A DNA stretch of 64,000 bases from Bacillota bacterium (lineage in GTDB: Bacteria > Bacillota > Clostridia > Acetivibrionales > DTU013), in contig JAEZCA010000002.1 of NCBI GenBank assembly GCA_023412665.1, positions 62,001 through 126,000 on the forward strand, read 5' to 3'. The notes beneath the pieces were generated by a model. The model made no database searches and had not been told where the DNA came from. It saw only the letters and a list, made by a program, of their open reading frames with translations. Shown in pieces: positions 8,709 through 17,807 of the stretch; the stretch's first letter is position 1; each line of letters starts with the position of its first letter. The position numbers and the translations under genes were made by a program.

Positions 8709-10097
8709 ATGTTTGCATTTATCAGAAAAGTAGAAAAATACTACAAAATAGCAATAGTCCTGGTTGATCTGGTACTGATCAATGCTGCATATGTGCTTGC
8801 ATTTCTTATCAGGTACAACTGGACTTTGCCGTCTTTTAACTTTGCGCCTTATATTCAGGCTGCGCCATTTGTTACGATTGCAGGCCTTATATACTTTGAT
8901 TTTTTCGGATTACTGAAATTTTATCGTAAATCCTTACAGGAGATAGCTTTATCGATACTAAAATCTATCTTTATATTGAGTGTTACCACAGTTACTATAA
9001 CTTACTTCCTTCGTGGATTTTCGTTCCCAAGACTGATATTGTTAATGGCTCCTGTTTTCCAGATTATTATGCTGGTTATATGGAAAAGTATAGTATTGGC
9101 TGTTCAAAAAAAGGTTGCACGTGATACCAACCTTATGGTAATTGGAGAACGCGAGGAACTGAGGTCAGTCATAGATAAGGTTGTGCATACGTTAAAAAAG
9201 GCAAAACTCCATATAAAATGCGTAGTTCCGTCCGATGAGATAGAAAAGGCATTAAAGAGGCTGAAGGATGTCGATGAAGTTTTCATCAGCGATAATGTCT
9301 CCGATAAGGATAAAATGAAGATAATCACACAATGCCTGGCGATGAAAAAGGTGGTATATATTGTTCCCAAGTTGTTCGAAATATCACTGTCAAATGCCAG
9401 AATGGTTCAGTTTGAGGATATGCCTGCATTTCTTGTCGACAGATTAGGATTAACAGTTGAGCAGAAGTTTTTTAAGAGGGCATTTGATATCACATTTTCG
9501 TTTTTAGGAATAATTATCACCTTGCCGCTTATGGCAATCATAGCATGTATTGTAAAGCTTTCATCAAAGGGACCTGCAATATATAAGCAGACACGGCTTA
9601 CGTCCGGAAACAGACAGTTTAAGGTACTAAAGTTCAGAACGATGCATGATGATTCTGAGGCTCAAACAGGACCTGTTTTATCAAGTGATAACGACCCAAG
9701 GATAACTAACGTGGGCAAAGTGCTGAGAAACCTCAGGTTGGACGAGTTGCCGCAGTTTTTCAACGTTTTGAAGGGTGATATGAGTTTTGTTGGTCCAAGA
9801 CCTGAGCGGCCATATTTTGTTGAGCAATTCAGCAAGGAGATACCTGAATATGATCACAGATATCTGGTCAAGGCTGGAATAACCGGATATGCACAGGTAT
9901 ATGGAAAGTATGATACCTCACCGGTAGATAAGCTTAGATATGATTTGCTTTATATAAAGGATTACAGCCTGCTTCTGGATATTAAACTGATCCTGCAAAC
10001 ATTTAAAGTTTTTAAGGGCGAAAAAGCTGTATATAATGAAAGTAATAATTCAAAAGCAATGTCCCTCAGGAACAGGAACAGGACGATAACAATGTAA
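8709..10097 (+). CDS. Polyprenyl-phosphate sugar-1-phosphate transferase (WcaJ/WbaP-like)
   Basis: 462 residues. Residues 1-130 hold four or five membrane helices, followed by a soluble CoA-binding-like domain, a membrane helix near residue 265 and the catalytic bacterial sugar transferase domain with KFRTMHDD, RNLRLDELPQFFNVLKGD and SFVGPRPERP. These proteins start exopolysaccharide or O-unit synthesis by loading a sugar phosphate onto undecaprenyl phosphate. It is divergent from the CDP-sugar operon, and the two likely serve the same surface polysaccharide. The ribosome site is weak (TGGGGTT). Confidence 0.92.
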   Translation: MFAFIRKVEKYYKIAIVLVDLVLINAAYVLAFLIRYNWTLPSFNFAPYIQAAPFVTIAGLIYFDFFGLLKFYRKSLQEIALSILKSIFILSVTTVTITYFLRGFSFPRLILLMAPVFQIIMLVIWKSIVLAVQKKVARDTNLMVIGEREELRSVIDKVVHTLKKAKLHIKCVVPSDEIEKALKRLKDVDEVFISDNVSDKDKMKIITQCLAMKKVVYIVPKLFEISLSNARMVQFEDMPAFLVDRLGLTVEQKFFKRAFDITFSFLGIIITLPLMAIIACIVKLSSKGPAIYKQTRLTSGNRQFKVLKFRTMHDDSEAQTGPVLSSDNDPRITNVGKVLRNLRLDELPQFFNVLKGDMSFVGPRPERPYFVEQFSKEIPEYDHRYLVKAGITGYAQVYGKYDTSPVDKLRYDLLYIKDYSLLLDIKLILQTFKVFKGEKAVYNESNNSKAMSLRNRNRTITM

Positions 10098-10115
10098 TGT
10101 ATGAGGGCTAATATT

Positions 10116-10721
10116 ATGAGATATATTTTTGATATTGGAGGAGTGCTGGTCAGGTACAATGCTGAGGAACTGGCTGATTTCATATCAGGGATCAGCGGTT
10201 GCAGGCCTGACGATGTGAAAACTCTGCTGCATCCTGATCTGTTGTACAAAATCGAGACAGGAAGAATGTCAGACCTGGATTTTCATAAATACTATGTATG
10301 TAATGTCTTACCAGGTTTATCATTTGAGAACCTGGTAAATCTTTATGAGCAGTACTTTGAAATAAGCAGGCCGGGTTATGAACTGATGCTTGAGCTTAAA
10401 GGCCGAGGCAGTAAAGTATATACGCTAAGCAATCTGGCAGGATTCCATAAAACAGCTATTGAGAGAAAGATACCAGGCTTTTTTGAGCAATCTGATATGA
10501 ATTTTTTGTCCTTTGAAATGGGTTTACACAAGCCTGAACCTGAGATATACAAAGAGTTGGTCGACAGGGTAGGGGAGAAACCGGAGAATCTTGTTTTCTT
10601 TGATGATGCGCCGCAGAATGTCAATTGAGCGAAAGCTGCAGGAATAAAAGGGATTTTGTTCTCAAATGATCGTATCGTTGAAACACGTGAACAGATAAGG
10701 CAGCTCGAGCAGATGGAGTAA
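10116..10721 (+). pseudogene. HAD-family hydrolase interrupted by an in-frame TGA
   Basis: The product begins YIFDIGGVLVRY (HAD motif I, DxGGVL), has TLSNLAG (motif II), HKPEPEIY (motif III Lys) and FFDDAPQNVN (motif IV). An in-frame TGA at 10626-10628 follows. Reading continues in the same frame for 30 more codons (AKAAGIKGILF then a charged tail) to TAA at 10719-10721. Homologues continue through this point with NVxGA/NVxAA, so the TGA looks like a GGA to TGA change. The truncated protein keeps all four motifs, so partial function is possible. The start at 10116 has GAGG 9 bp upstream. It follows the sugar transferase gene by 18 bp. Confidence 0.8.
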
Positions 10722-10724
10722 GGG

Positions 10725-10806
10725 GTAAGAAAAATTATTACAATGCGTGATTTTCAGAGCAAATTATCGACAAAGCGAAAATTTTTCTTTGAATGATGCG
10801 TTATAA
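10725..10806 (+). repeat. Partial copy (3' end) of the multi-hairpin dispersed repeat (copy C)
   Basis: About 80 bp matching the right end of the larger repeat at 25995-26271, including AAATTATCG and the terminal AATTTTTCTTTGAATGATGCG. The left two thirds are missing. It sits between the broken HAD gene and the J-domain gene. Confidence 0.75.
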
Positions 10807-10868
10807 AAAAATATGGTATCATATTATAAGCGTACTTTTTAATTCTTAACAAGAAGGATCATACTATA

Positions 10869-12131
10869 ATGAAAGATTATTTTGAGGTGCTGGACGTCAA
10901 GGATAGCGCCGGAGTGCAGGCAATCAAGAGAGCATATAAAGCGATGCTTGAGAAGTACCCCGCCGATCAGTATCCGGAGAAGAACAGAGAAATAGAGGAG
11001 GCTTTCAAGGCGCTTTGTGATAAGGCGATAAAAAGTGCCTGCATCGAGTTTCACCGCATGGAAGAGGCTTCAAAGAAGGCATACAGGGATGCTCATGATG
11101 CTATTGAAGAGGGGAAGTACAGTAAGGCGGCAAAAACATTGGAAAAGGTGTATAAAAATGAAATGCATTCAACCCATCTCAATTACTTGCTCGGGATAGC
11201 ATACATGAATCTTGGTAAACCTGTAAAAGCAGTTAAAGTACTGGAACCTGTAAGGTTTAAGTATCCTAATGATATAGATCTGGCGCTGTTGTTTATTAAA
11301 GCCTGTCTCGGAGCAAAGAAGTATGATAAGGCCCTCTTCCTTGCCGAAGATTATTACGATCATATCAGAAACAATTTCACGCTGGTGCATCTTCTGACAG
11401 AAGGCTATATGCTGACGGAAGAGTATGGTGAGGCGACGGCATTACTGACTGAGGCCTTCGAAAATCCTGCATTTAGTGAAAAACGTTATAATATCAGTGC
11501 AAAGCTGTCCTATTCGCTGTTTATGGAAAAAAAGTTCATAGAAAGCCTTGATATAATGGAGAGGCTTGTCGACTTTCCTGTGGAACTGAACGAGATAAAT
11601 GAATCCCTTGAATTATTCATACACGTACTGGATTATTATATTGCCGGCCAGAAATTTTCAGAGGCAGATCGCTGCGCAGGCGCTTTGCTGAAGCTGTGCC
11701 CGGGCAGGGAGGATATTGCCGGTGTCAAGGAAGGTATAGAGAAGATACTGAAGCTTGAGCCTGAGTTGATTAATTTTGAAAAAGACAAATTCATACCGGA
11801 TTTGCTAAAGATTTATACTACAAATGACACCTTCCCGAGCGACCAGGAGCAAATGCCTGAGGAACAGAAGAAGGCTTACGCAGTGCTGCTGGAATACCAG
11901 ATATTGAATGACTATAGCAATTGTTTAATGGCTTTGAGGTATATGAGGAATAATTACCCGGCTTTATATGAGCTTAAAGAGGATTTTTTCGATGGTATGC
12001 AGGACACAAAGGAACGAAAGAAGCTGTATAATAAGAACAAAGCCTTGTTCTATCAGTACCAGGGCGTTATCGAAGACATGATGAATGAATGGGATGAGGA
12101 AGACAGCGGCGATAATAACGATGACGAGTAA
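10869..12131 (+). CDS. Degenerate J-domain / TPR protein
   Basis: 420 residues. The first 45 residues resemble a DnaJ J-domain (DYFEVLDVKDSAGVQAIKRA, then EIEEAFKAL), but the HPD tripeptide needed to stimulate DnaK is absent (KYPADQYPEK instead). The rest is a series of TPR-like helical pairs (for example NYLLGIAYMNLGKPVKAVKVL), ending in an acidic tail. No signal peptide or membrane helix. A scaffold or assembly function is likely; stimulation of DnaK is doubtful. AGAAGG precedes the ATG. Its stop codon lies inside the first unit of a 38-bp tandem repeat. Confidence 0.8.
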   Translation: MKDYFEVLDVKDSAGVQAIKRAYKAMLEKYPADQYPEKNREIEEAFKALCDKAIKSACIEFHRMEEASKKAYRDAHDAIEEGKYSKAAKTLEKVYKNEMHSTHLNYLLGIAYMNLGKPVKAVKVLEPVRFKYPNDIDLALLFIKACLGAKKYDKALFLAEDYYDHIRNNFTLVHLLTEGYMLTEEYGEATALLTEAFENPAFSEKRYNISAKLSYSLFMEKKFIESLDIMERLVDFPVELNEINESLELFIHVLDYYIAGQKFSEADRCAGALLKLCPGREDIAGVKEGIEKILKLEPELINFEKDKFIPDLLKIYTTNDTFPSDQEQMPEEQKKAYAVLLEYQILNDYSNCLMALRYMRNNYPALYELKEDFFDGMQDTKERKKLYNKNKALFYQYQGVIEDMMNEWDEEDSGDNNDDE

Positions 12132-12239
12132 CCGGTGCGTGGAAGTGCAGGAATTTTGTATGGGAGTAACCGGTGCCTGGTACTGCAGGAATTATGTATG
12201 GGAGTAACCGGTGCGTGGTACTGCAGGAATTATGTATGG
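12126..12239 (+). repeat. 38-bp tandem repeat, three copies
   Basis: Three units start at 12126, 12164 and 12202, each beginning GAGTAACCGGTGC and ending near TTATGTATGG. Units differ at a few positions. The first contains the stop codon of the J-domain/TPR gene. No gene lies in 12132-12312. Confidence 0.9.
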
Positions 12240-12312
12240 GTGTATAGGTGCCAAGTGGGAATAATATGTACCGGGTACCTGGATGTTACTTAAACAATAT
12301 TAGGAGTTGGAA

Positions 12313-13794
12313 ATGAAACTTCCGGAAGCGTTTAAAGAAAAAATGCTTAAGCTGTTGGGAAATGATGAATTTGAAGAACTGATGGCCGCTTTGCATGGGC
12401 AGCGGCAGTATGGATTGCGTGTAAATACACTCAAGGTGGGCTTGGAGGAGTTTGTCGGGATGTCGCCATTTAGGCTGGAAGCCGTGCCCTGGACTAATGA
12501 CGGCTTTTACATATCGGGAGAGGATGCTCCGGGACGGCACCCATACTATCACGCTGGTCTATACTACATACAAGAGCCAAGTGCGATGCTGCCGGGGAAG
12601 GTGCTTGGAGCTGAGCCGGGCGACAGGGTCCTTGATATTTGCGCCGCGCCTGGTGGTAAATCGGTACAGATTGCGGCAGCAATGGAGGGCAGCGGGTTAC
12701 TGGTTTCTAATGATATAAACGCGGAACGGGTCAAGGCGCTTGTTAAAAATATTGAACTATGTGGCATAAGAAATGCTGTTGTGCTCAATGAATCCCCTGA
12801 GAAGCTGGCTCAAAGCTTTGAGGGCTATTTCGACAGGATTCTCATAGACGCACCCTGCTCGGGGGAAGGTATGTTCAGAAAAGATGAATCGGCGGCAAGA
12901 AGCTGGGAAAGCTTTAAATGCGAACGCTGTACTCAGCTGCAGGAGCCAATCCTACATTATGCCAACCGAATGCTGAAGCCCGGAGGTACTCTTGTCTATT
13001 CGACATGCACGTTTTCCCCTGAAGAGGATGAGCAGATGATTGCAGGATTTATGAGGGAGCACCCCGGCTATGAGCTGTTTGAGATACCCAAGGTGGCAGG
13101 TATTGAAGGCGGAAGGCCGCAGTGGGCGTCAGGCAATGATGCGGTGTACGGTGAATATGGTAAATACGACAGGTTCTTACGAACTGCCAGGCTTTGGCCT
13201 CACAGACTCAGGGGCGAGGGACACTTTGTAGCTAAGCTTGTGAAGAGCGGGGGAGGCAGTATGCCCGATGAAAATCTTGATGGAAATGCTTTCGATGTTG
13301 GAAGACTGACCGGTATAGACCCTACAAAGAGTAGTTTCACTGAAAAAGTGAGAACCGTCCCCGAAGAAGTTGTTGCATATGACAAATTACCTGCTGCATT
13401 TGATGAATTTGTCAAAGCTAATATGACCTATCTGCCCGAGGGTGTTTTTATGATAAAGGGACATAATTTGTATCACCTGCCTGAACCGCCTCCGATTCTT
13501 GCTGGTTTGAAGGTCGCAAAATTCGGCTGGTTTCTTGGCTCCTTTGAGGGCAACAGGTTTGAACCCTCTCACTCACTTGTGACAGCGCTCGACAAGAAAG
13601 CATTTATAAGGGCGATTGATCTGAAGGCTGATTCAAGGGAGGTCAACAGCTATTTGAAGGGTGAGACACTGATGCTGGAAGGCGAAAAAGGGTTGACTGC
13701 CGTGTGCGTTGACGGAAAGACGCTGGGATGGGCAAAGCAGACAGGGGACATGCTCAAGAATATGTACCCCAAAGGTTGGAGAAGACTAAGCTAA
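12313..13794 (+). CDS. rsmF: rRNA cytosine-C5 methyltransferase (RsmF/RsmB-like)
   Basis: 493 residues. The order is an N-terminal RNA-binding part (GLRVNTLK), the SAM motif VLDICAAPGGKS, motif IV with DAPCSGEGMF, and motif VI with YSTCTFSPEEDEQ, whose Cys is the catalytic nucleophile. The C-terminal region resembles the RsmF accessory domain (PEPPPILAGLKVAKFGW). TAGGAG is placed for the ATG at 12313. A copy of the 15-bp dispersed repeat lies in frame at 13348-13362 and encodes VRTVP (residues 346-350), between the catalytic and accessory domains. It probably methylates 16S or 23S rRNA cytosine; which one is not decidable here. Confidence 0.9.
   Translation: MKLPEAFKEKMLKLLGNDEFEELMAALHGQRQYGLRVNTLKVGLEEFVGMSPFRLEAVPWTNDGFYISGEDAPGRHPYYHAGLYYIQEPSAMLPGKVLGAEPGDRVLDICAAPGGKSVQIAAAMEGSGLLVSNDINAERVKALVKNIELCGIRNAVVLNESPEKLAQSFEGYFDRILIDAPCSGEGMFRKDESAARSWESFKCERCTQLQEPILHYANRMLKPGGTLVYSTCTFSPEEDEQMIAGFMREHPGYELFEIPKVAGIEGGRPQWASGNDAVYGEYGKYDRFLRTARLWPHRLRGEGHFVAKLVKSGGGSMPDENLDGNAFDVGRLTGIDPTKSSFTEKVRTVPEEVVAYDKLPAAFDEFVKANMTYLPEGVFMIKGHNLYHLPEPPPILAGLKVAKFGWFLGSFEGNRFEPSHSLVTALDKKAFIRAIDLKADSREVNSYLKGETLMLEGEKGLTAVCVDGKTLGWAKQTGDMLKNMYPKGWRRLS
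13348..13362 (+). repeat. REP-like 15-mer inside the methyltransferase gene
   Basis: A perfect GTGAGAACCGTCCCC in reading frame zero, preceded by the usual run of A. The flanking protein has no frameshift because the unit is a multiple of three. Confidence 0.9.
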
Positions 13795-13834
13795 TAGGTG
13801 AAACTGCTCTGATAATAAATCTGATTAACAAAAG

Positions 13835-14098
13835 ATGAGAAATGTCCCCGACGGCAAAAAAAGTGAGAACCGTCCCCGAGTGCACGAGTGCAAAAAAGTG
13901 AGAACCGTCCCCGAATGCAAAAGGTGAGAACCGTCCCCGACGGCAAAAAGGTGAGAGCCGTCCCCGAGTGCAAAGGGCGAGAAGCGTCCCCGACGGCAAA
14001 AAGGTGAGAAACGTCCCCGAATGCAAAAAGGTGAGAAACGTCCCCTACGGCAAAAAAGTAGGAAGCGTCCCCGAGTGCAAAAGGTGAGAAGCGTCCCC
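13835..14098 (+). repeat. Array of ten REP-like 15-mers
   Basis: Copies start at 13835, 13863, 13898, 13924, 13951, 13977, 14004, 14031, 14058 and 14084, all in one orientation. Spacing is 26-28 bp except for one gap of 35 bp. Units are GTGAGAA(C/G/A)CGTCCCC with occasional changes; spacers are variants of GACGGCAAAAA or GAGTGCAAAA. The array fills the gap between the methyltransferase and pseudouridine synthase genes and ends just before the latter's ribosome site. Confidence 0.95.
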
Positions 14099-14128
14099 GA
14101 GTAAAGGGCTGTAATCGATGGAGGTAGT

Positions 14129-14848
14129 ATGAAGCGCACCCAGCGATTGGACAAGGTGTTGTCCAATTTTGGATTTGGCAGCAGGAATGAAATCAAAAGG
14201 CTGGTAAAGAACGGTCTGGTTGTAGTTGATGGTATAGCTGTCCGTGATGCGTCTATGCATGTCGACCCTGAAAACAGTGTCATTACAGTCAATGGAAAGA
14301 AACTCAATTACAGAAAGTTCATCTATATAATGATGAATAAGCCTGCCGGCATCATATCAGCTACATATGATGCAAAGCTAACAACAGCGATAGATATACT
14401 TCCCGAGGAGTTTGCATGCTTTGATCTGTTTCCTGCCGGAAGACTGGATATAGATACAGAAGGTATGCTTTTACTGACAAATGACGGCCAGCTTGCTCAT
14501 GATATTTTATCCCCCAAGAAGCATGTCGATAAGCGTTATTATGCCTTGATAGACGGGCAGGTAACAGACGAAGATGTAGGAAGATTTGCAGACGGTGTTG
14601 TGATCGATGATGGTTATAAAACCATGCCTGCGGAATTGTTTATCATCAGGTCGGGACTTCGCTCCGAGATAGAGCTGGTTCTGCATGAGGGGAAATTCCA
14701 CCAGGTGAAGAGAATGTTCGAAGCGGTAGGTAAAAAGGTAGTCTACCTGAAAAGGATACAAATGGGCGGACTTAGACTCGACGAATCACTTGAACCAGGA
14801 GAGTGCAGGGAACTGACTGCTGAAGAAGTTAAGCTGCTCCAAACATAA
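14129..14848 (+). CDS. 16S/23S rRNA pseudouridine synthase (RsuA/RluB family)
   Basis: 239 residues: an N-terminal S4 RNA-binding domain (RLDKVLSNFGFGSRNEI, residues 5-21) followed by the catalytic domain with GRLDIDTEGMLLLTNDG, whose Asp is the nucleophile. It isomerises uridine to pseudouridine in rRNA. GGAGG lies 5 bp before the ATG. Together with the upstream methyltransferase it forms a small rRNA modification cluster, although the REP array separates them. Confidence 0.92.
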   Translation: MKRTQRLDKVLSNFGFGSRNEIKRLVKNGLVVVDGIAVRDASMHVDPENSVITVNGKKLNYRKFIYIMMNKPAGIISATYDAKLTTAIDILPEEFACFDLFPAGRLDIDTEGMLLLTNDGQLAHDILSPKKHVDKRYYALIDGQVTDEDVGRFADGVVIDDGYKTMPAELFIIRSGLRSEIELVLHEGKFHQVKRMFEAVGKKVVYLKRIQMGGLRLDESLEPGECRELTAEEVKLLQT

Positions 14849-14903
14849 GCTACACGTTTGATTATTCAAAATTGATGTGTGACCTTCCCAAAATGAATAA
14901 AAA

Positions 14904-14990
14904 GTGAGAAGCATCTTCAAATGATAAAAAAGTGAGAAGCGTCCCCGAACCAAAAGCGTCCTTAAATGCAAAAAAGTGAGAAGCGTCCCC
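14904..14990 (+). repeat. Three REP-like 15-mers (one decayed)
   Basis: Copies at 14904 (degenerate, GTGAGAAGCATCTTC), 14932 and 14976 (both GTGAGAAGCGTCCCC). A remnant AAAAGCGTCCTT lies between the last two. They occupy the convergent gap between the pseudouridine synthase and S41 peptidase genes. Confidence 0.9.
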
Positions 14991-15013
14991 AATTAGGCTG
15001 CCTCGAATGGGCT

Positions 15014-15946
15014 TTATTGACCGATGCGGTCGAGGGCGAATTGGATGATGTCGTCGCCGGTATATTCTATATCCGGGTCGATACCGTCGCCCTGGATGTT
15101 GATGCCGGCCGGAGTCATCCATTCAAGTGTGGTAGCCTTGACTGCGTACCCGCGCCTGAGAGGCATTGTAAACTGTCCGATGCCCTTACCGAAGGTTTCC
15201 GAACCTATAAGCTCAACATTGTCGAGGTTGTCGTCCAGCGCAGCTATCATGTTTTCCGATGCGCTGGCTGAATTACTGTTCTGGAGTATGATTATTTTGC
15301 TATATTTCAGCGGCTGATCCCTGTTTGAACGGAAAACGTGATCCATCCAGCGGTATCGGTCCGTTGCGACCACTGATTTCTTCGGCAGGAACATGCTTGA
15401 AATATTGACCATGACGCTGATATCGCCGCCTCTGTTATCCTGCAGATCGATTATAATGTTTGGTCTGCTGCCGAGCGTTTCGAGGCTTTCTTCCATAAAC
15501 TTATCTGTATATTTGGTGAAGTTTGTGAGCTTTAGATAGACAGTACTGTCGTTGAGTATTTTGACCTCGGACAGTGCAGCTTCATCCTTATCATACTTGA
15601 GCGAATCCTGCAGCCCTTTGGGAGTGTACAAATAGGTGTATCTGTCACCCTTCTGTGCCCTTATTCTCTGAGTCGTGACTGCTATGACCATATTGTCAAA
15701 ATCATTAAAATACTTACCGTTGGTTTCTGTGCCAAGGTATTCCTTATAAATCTCGTCCAGTGTTTCTGTATAGATATAGCTGCTGGTCAAGAAATACTTG
15801 AATGCCAGATAGTCATAATTAAAATACAGGAACAGAGCTGTAATGACAACAAATGCTGCCAAAATGCCGAGAACAGTACGAAATCGTTTCTTGTATCTTT
15901 TTATCAATTCTTCAGGGGTCAGTAGCTTTTTTTCACGTTTCTTCAT
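15014..15946 (-). CDS. S41-family (C-terminal processing) peptidase, membrane anchored
   Basis: 310 residues. A basic N-terminus and one membrane helix (about residues 22-44) anchor the protein with its catalytic part outside. The tail-specific protease core has the DLQDNRGGD segment, the catalytic Ser in NSNSASASENMIAAL and the catalytic Lys in ETFGKGIGQ. It is shorter than CtpA-type enzymes and I see no PDZ domain. It cuts exported or membrane proteins near their C-termini; the substrate is unknown. No strong ribosome site precedes the ATG. Confidence 0.85.
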   Translation of the reverse strand: MKKREKKLLTPEELIKRYKKRFRTVLGILAAFVVITALFLYFNYDYLAFKYFLTSSYIYTETLDEIYKEYLGTETNGKYFNDFDNMVIAVTTQRIRAQKGDRYTYLYTPKGLQDSLKYDKDEAALSEVKILNDSTVYLKLTNFTKYTDKFMEESLETLGSRPNIIIDLQDNRGGDISVMVNISSMFLPKKSVVATDRYRWMDHVFRSNRDQPLKYSKIIILQNSNSASASENMIAALDDNLDNVELIGSETFGKGIGQFTMPLRRGYAVKATTLEWMTPAGINIQGDGIDPDIEYTGDDIIQFALDRIGQ

Positions 15947-16064
15947 CTAAAATAGTCTTTCTGCTGTTAACTAAATCAAATAATTCATCCATATGACTTC
16001 TTCATAAGCGTCAAGTCCTATGGCATCAGCTCTCAGGGTCATTCCAGCAACCGCCGGTATCGGC

Positions 16065-17807
16065 TTAGTCTTTGATATAGCGCTTGATTTTTTTGGTCGT
16101 GGTCTTGGCAAACTCCTCTTTGCGAAGCTCAAAATCCTTGACATACTTGTATATTACTAGGCTCTTGTTTACTTCCTTGACCTCTTTTCGGATGAGATCA
16201 TGCAACTCCTCGTCGGATGGCTTTCGTCCTTCGAATTCGGCCTCTGCGGCCTCCATGTCCGGAACTATTGTAGCTGAAACAACAACATCACCGTAAACCG
16301 GGTCATCCTTTCCATAGACGATGCATTCCTTTATGAAAGGGCTTTTGCCCAACAATGTTTCAATTTCTTCAGGATAAATATTCTTGCCGTTTTTTGTCAC
16401 TATAACGTTTTTCTTTCTTCCTGTAATATGCACAAAGCCGGCGTTGTCGATGAACCCGAGGTCGCCTGTGTAGAACCAGCCATCCTTTATGACCTTGTCG
16501 GTATTTTCAGTGTCCTGATAATAGCCAATCATTACGCTTGGTCCTTTGACTACGATCTCGCCAACTCCGTCGGAGCCCGGCTGGTCTATTTTGACTTCCA
16601 GGCCGGGGAGGGGGAGACCTGCCGCGTTGTCCTTGTAATCAATATCTCTGTTGAGAGCAACTATCGGGCTGCATTCTGTCAGTCCGTAACCCTGGACGAA
16701 AAGGATGCCCAATTCTCTGAAGCCTTTTGCTACCTCCGGATCTATACCTGCAGCTCCGCTGATAAATACTCTGATTTTTCCGCCAAAGTTGTTGTGGATC
16801 GGGGCAAACAGTTTTTTCGTTATATCTATTCCGAATTTTTTAGCGATATTGCTCAGCTTCAGTCCAAGTTTCAGCTTTTTGAGCATTTTGGGGTTTTTTG
16901 CTGCCTGATCCCAGATCCTTCTGTAAATGGCTTCGAAGATAAGCGGAACTCCCAGCATGACAGTGGCTTTTGATTCCTGAAGGTTCTTTGGTATATGCCT
17001 CAGACCTTCGCAGTATGCGACTGCGGCTCCGCGGTAATGAGGGCAGAGGAAACCGCAGGTGTTTTCATATGTATGATGCAACGGCAGCACTGACAGGAAT
17101 ATGTCATCGGGAACGATGTTCAGCATCGAACTCATCGCCATCAGGTTTTCCGCAATATTTCTGTGGTTGAGCATAACGGCTTTTGATTTGTCAGTCGTAG
17201 CTGACGTGAACAGAAGTATGCCCATTGCCTCAGTGTCAATCTGTGCTTCAATAAAGGATTTATTGCCCTCAGAAACTAATTGTAGTCCCTTTTGAATAAG
17301 GCTTTTTATACTGATAAAGCTGGTGGTATCCTGATCACCATTACCGTAAGAATTAGCGGCTGCCTCATCATCCATGATTATGTAATGTTTAACGAAGTCC
17401 AGGCGTTTGGATATATTAACAACATGCTCTTTCAGATTGCCCGAGAATAATATTGCATCGACTTTTGCTCTGATCAGCAGGTTTTCGATCTCATTTTCAG
17501 GGAGCTCCTTGTCCAGAGGCACCACGATTCCCGTACCATTGACTACTGCCATATATGAAACCGCCCACTCATACCTGTTTTCACTGATGATTGCTATTCT
17601 GCCATCCTTCAGTCCCATATCGATAAGCGCGGTACCAAGGGCGTCCACATCCGATTTGAACTGCCGGAAGGTAACAGACTCATATTTGTCACTGCCCTTG
17701 GGCTTGTAGAGGAATGCGGTTCTGACACTGTAGAGTGCTGCGCTGGTATCCATTAATTCCTTGATGGATTTGATCATTCTGACTTCGTACAATGGTATGT
17801 TCTTCAT
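16065..17807 (-). CDS. AMP-dependent acyl-CoA synthetase/ligase
   Basis: 580 residues of the adenylate-forming family: a modified phosphate-binding loop FTSATTDKSKAVML (the usual glycines are replaced), GYGLTECSPIVALN, WFYTGDLGFID, and GRKKNVIVTKNGKNIYPEEIE near the C-terminus. It most resembles long-chain fatty acid CoA ligases, activating an acyl chain with ATP. The start follows GAGGTGG. The altered A3 loop could lower the ATP turnover or change specificity. The gene stands alone between the S41 peptidase and zinc-ribbon genes. Confidence 0.88.
   Translation of the reverse strand: MKNIPLYEVRMIKSIKELMDTSAALYSVRTAFLYKPKGSDKYESVTFRQFKSDVDALGTALIDMGLKDGRIAIISENRYEWAVSYMAVVNGTGIVVPLDKELPENEIENLLIRAKVDAILFSGNLKEHVVNISKRLDFVKHYIIMDDEAAANSYGNGDQDTTSFISIKSLIQKGLQLVSEGNKSFIEAQIDTEAMGILLFTSATTDKSKAVMLNHRNIAENLMAMSSMLNIVPDDIFLSVLPLHHTYENTCGFLCPHYRGAAVAYCEGLRHIPKNLQESKATVMLGVPLIFEAIYRRIWDQAAKNPKMLKKLKLGLKLSNIAKKFGIDITKKLFAPIHNNFGGKIRVFISGAAGIDPEVAKGFRELGILFVQGYGLTECSPIVALNRDIDYKDNAAGLPLPGLEVKIDQPGSDGVGEIVVKGPSVMIGYYQDTENTDKVIKDGWFYTGDLGFIDNAGFVHITGRKKNVIVTKNGKNIYPEEIETLLGKSPFIKECIVYGKDDPVYGDVVVSATIVPDMEAAEAEFEGRKPSDEELHDLIRKEVKEVNKSLVIYKYVKDFELRKEEFAKTTTKKIKRYIKD

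Noticed and set aside
10626..10628. Selenocysteine codon in the HAD gene
   Set aside because: HAD motifs have no Sec at this place, homologues carry Gly or Ala, and no SECIS-like hairpin is evident just after the TGA.
13835..14098. CRISPR array
   Set aside because: Units are only 15 bp and spacers about 12 bp with near-identical sequences; no cas genes occur. It is a tandemly expanded REP array.
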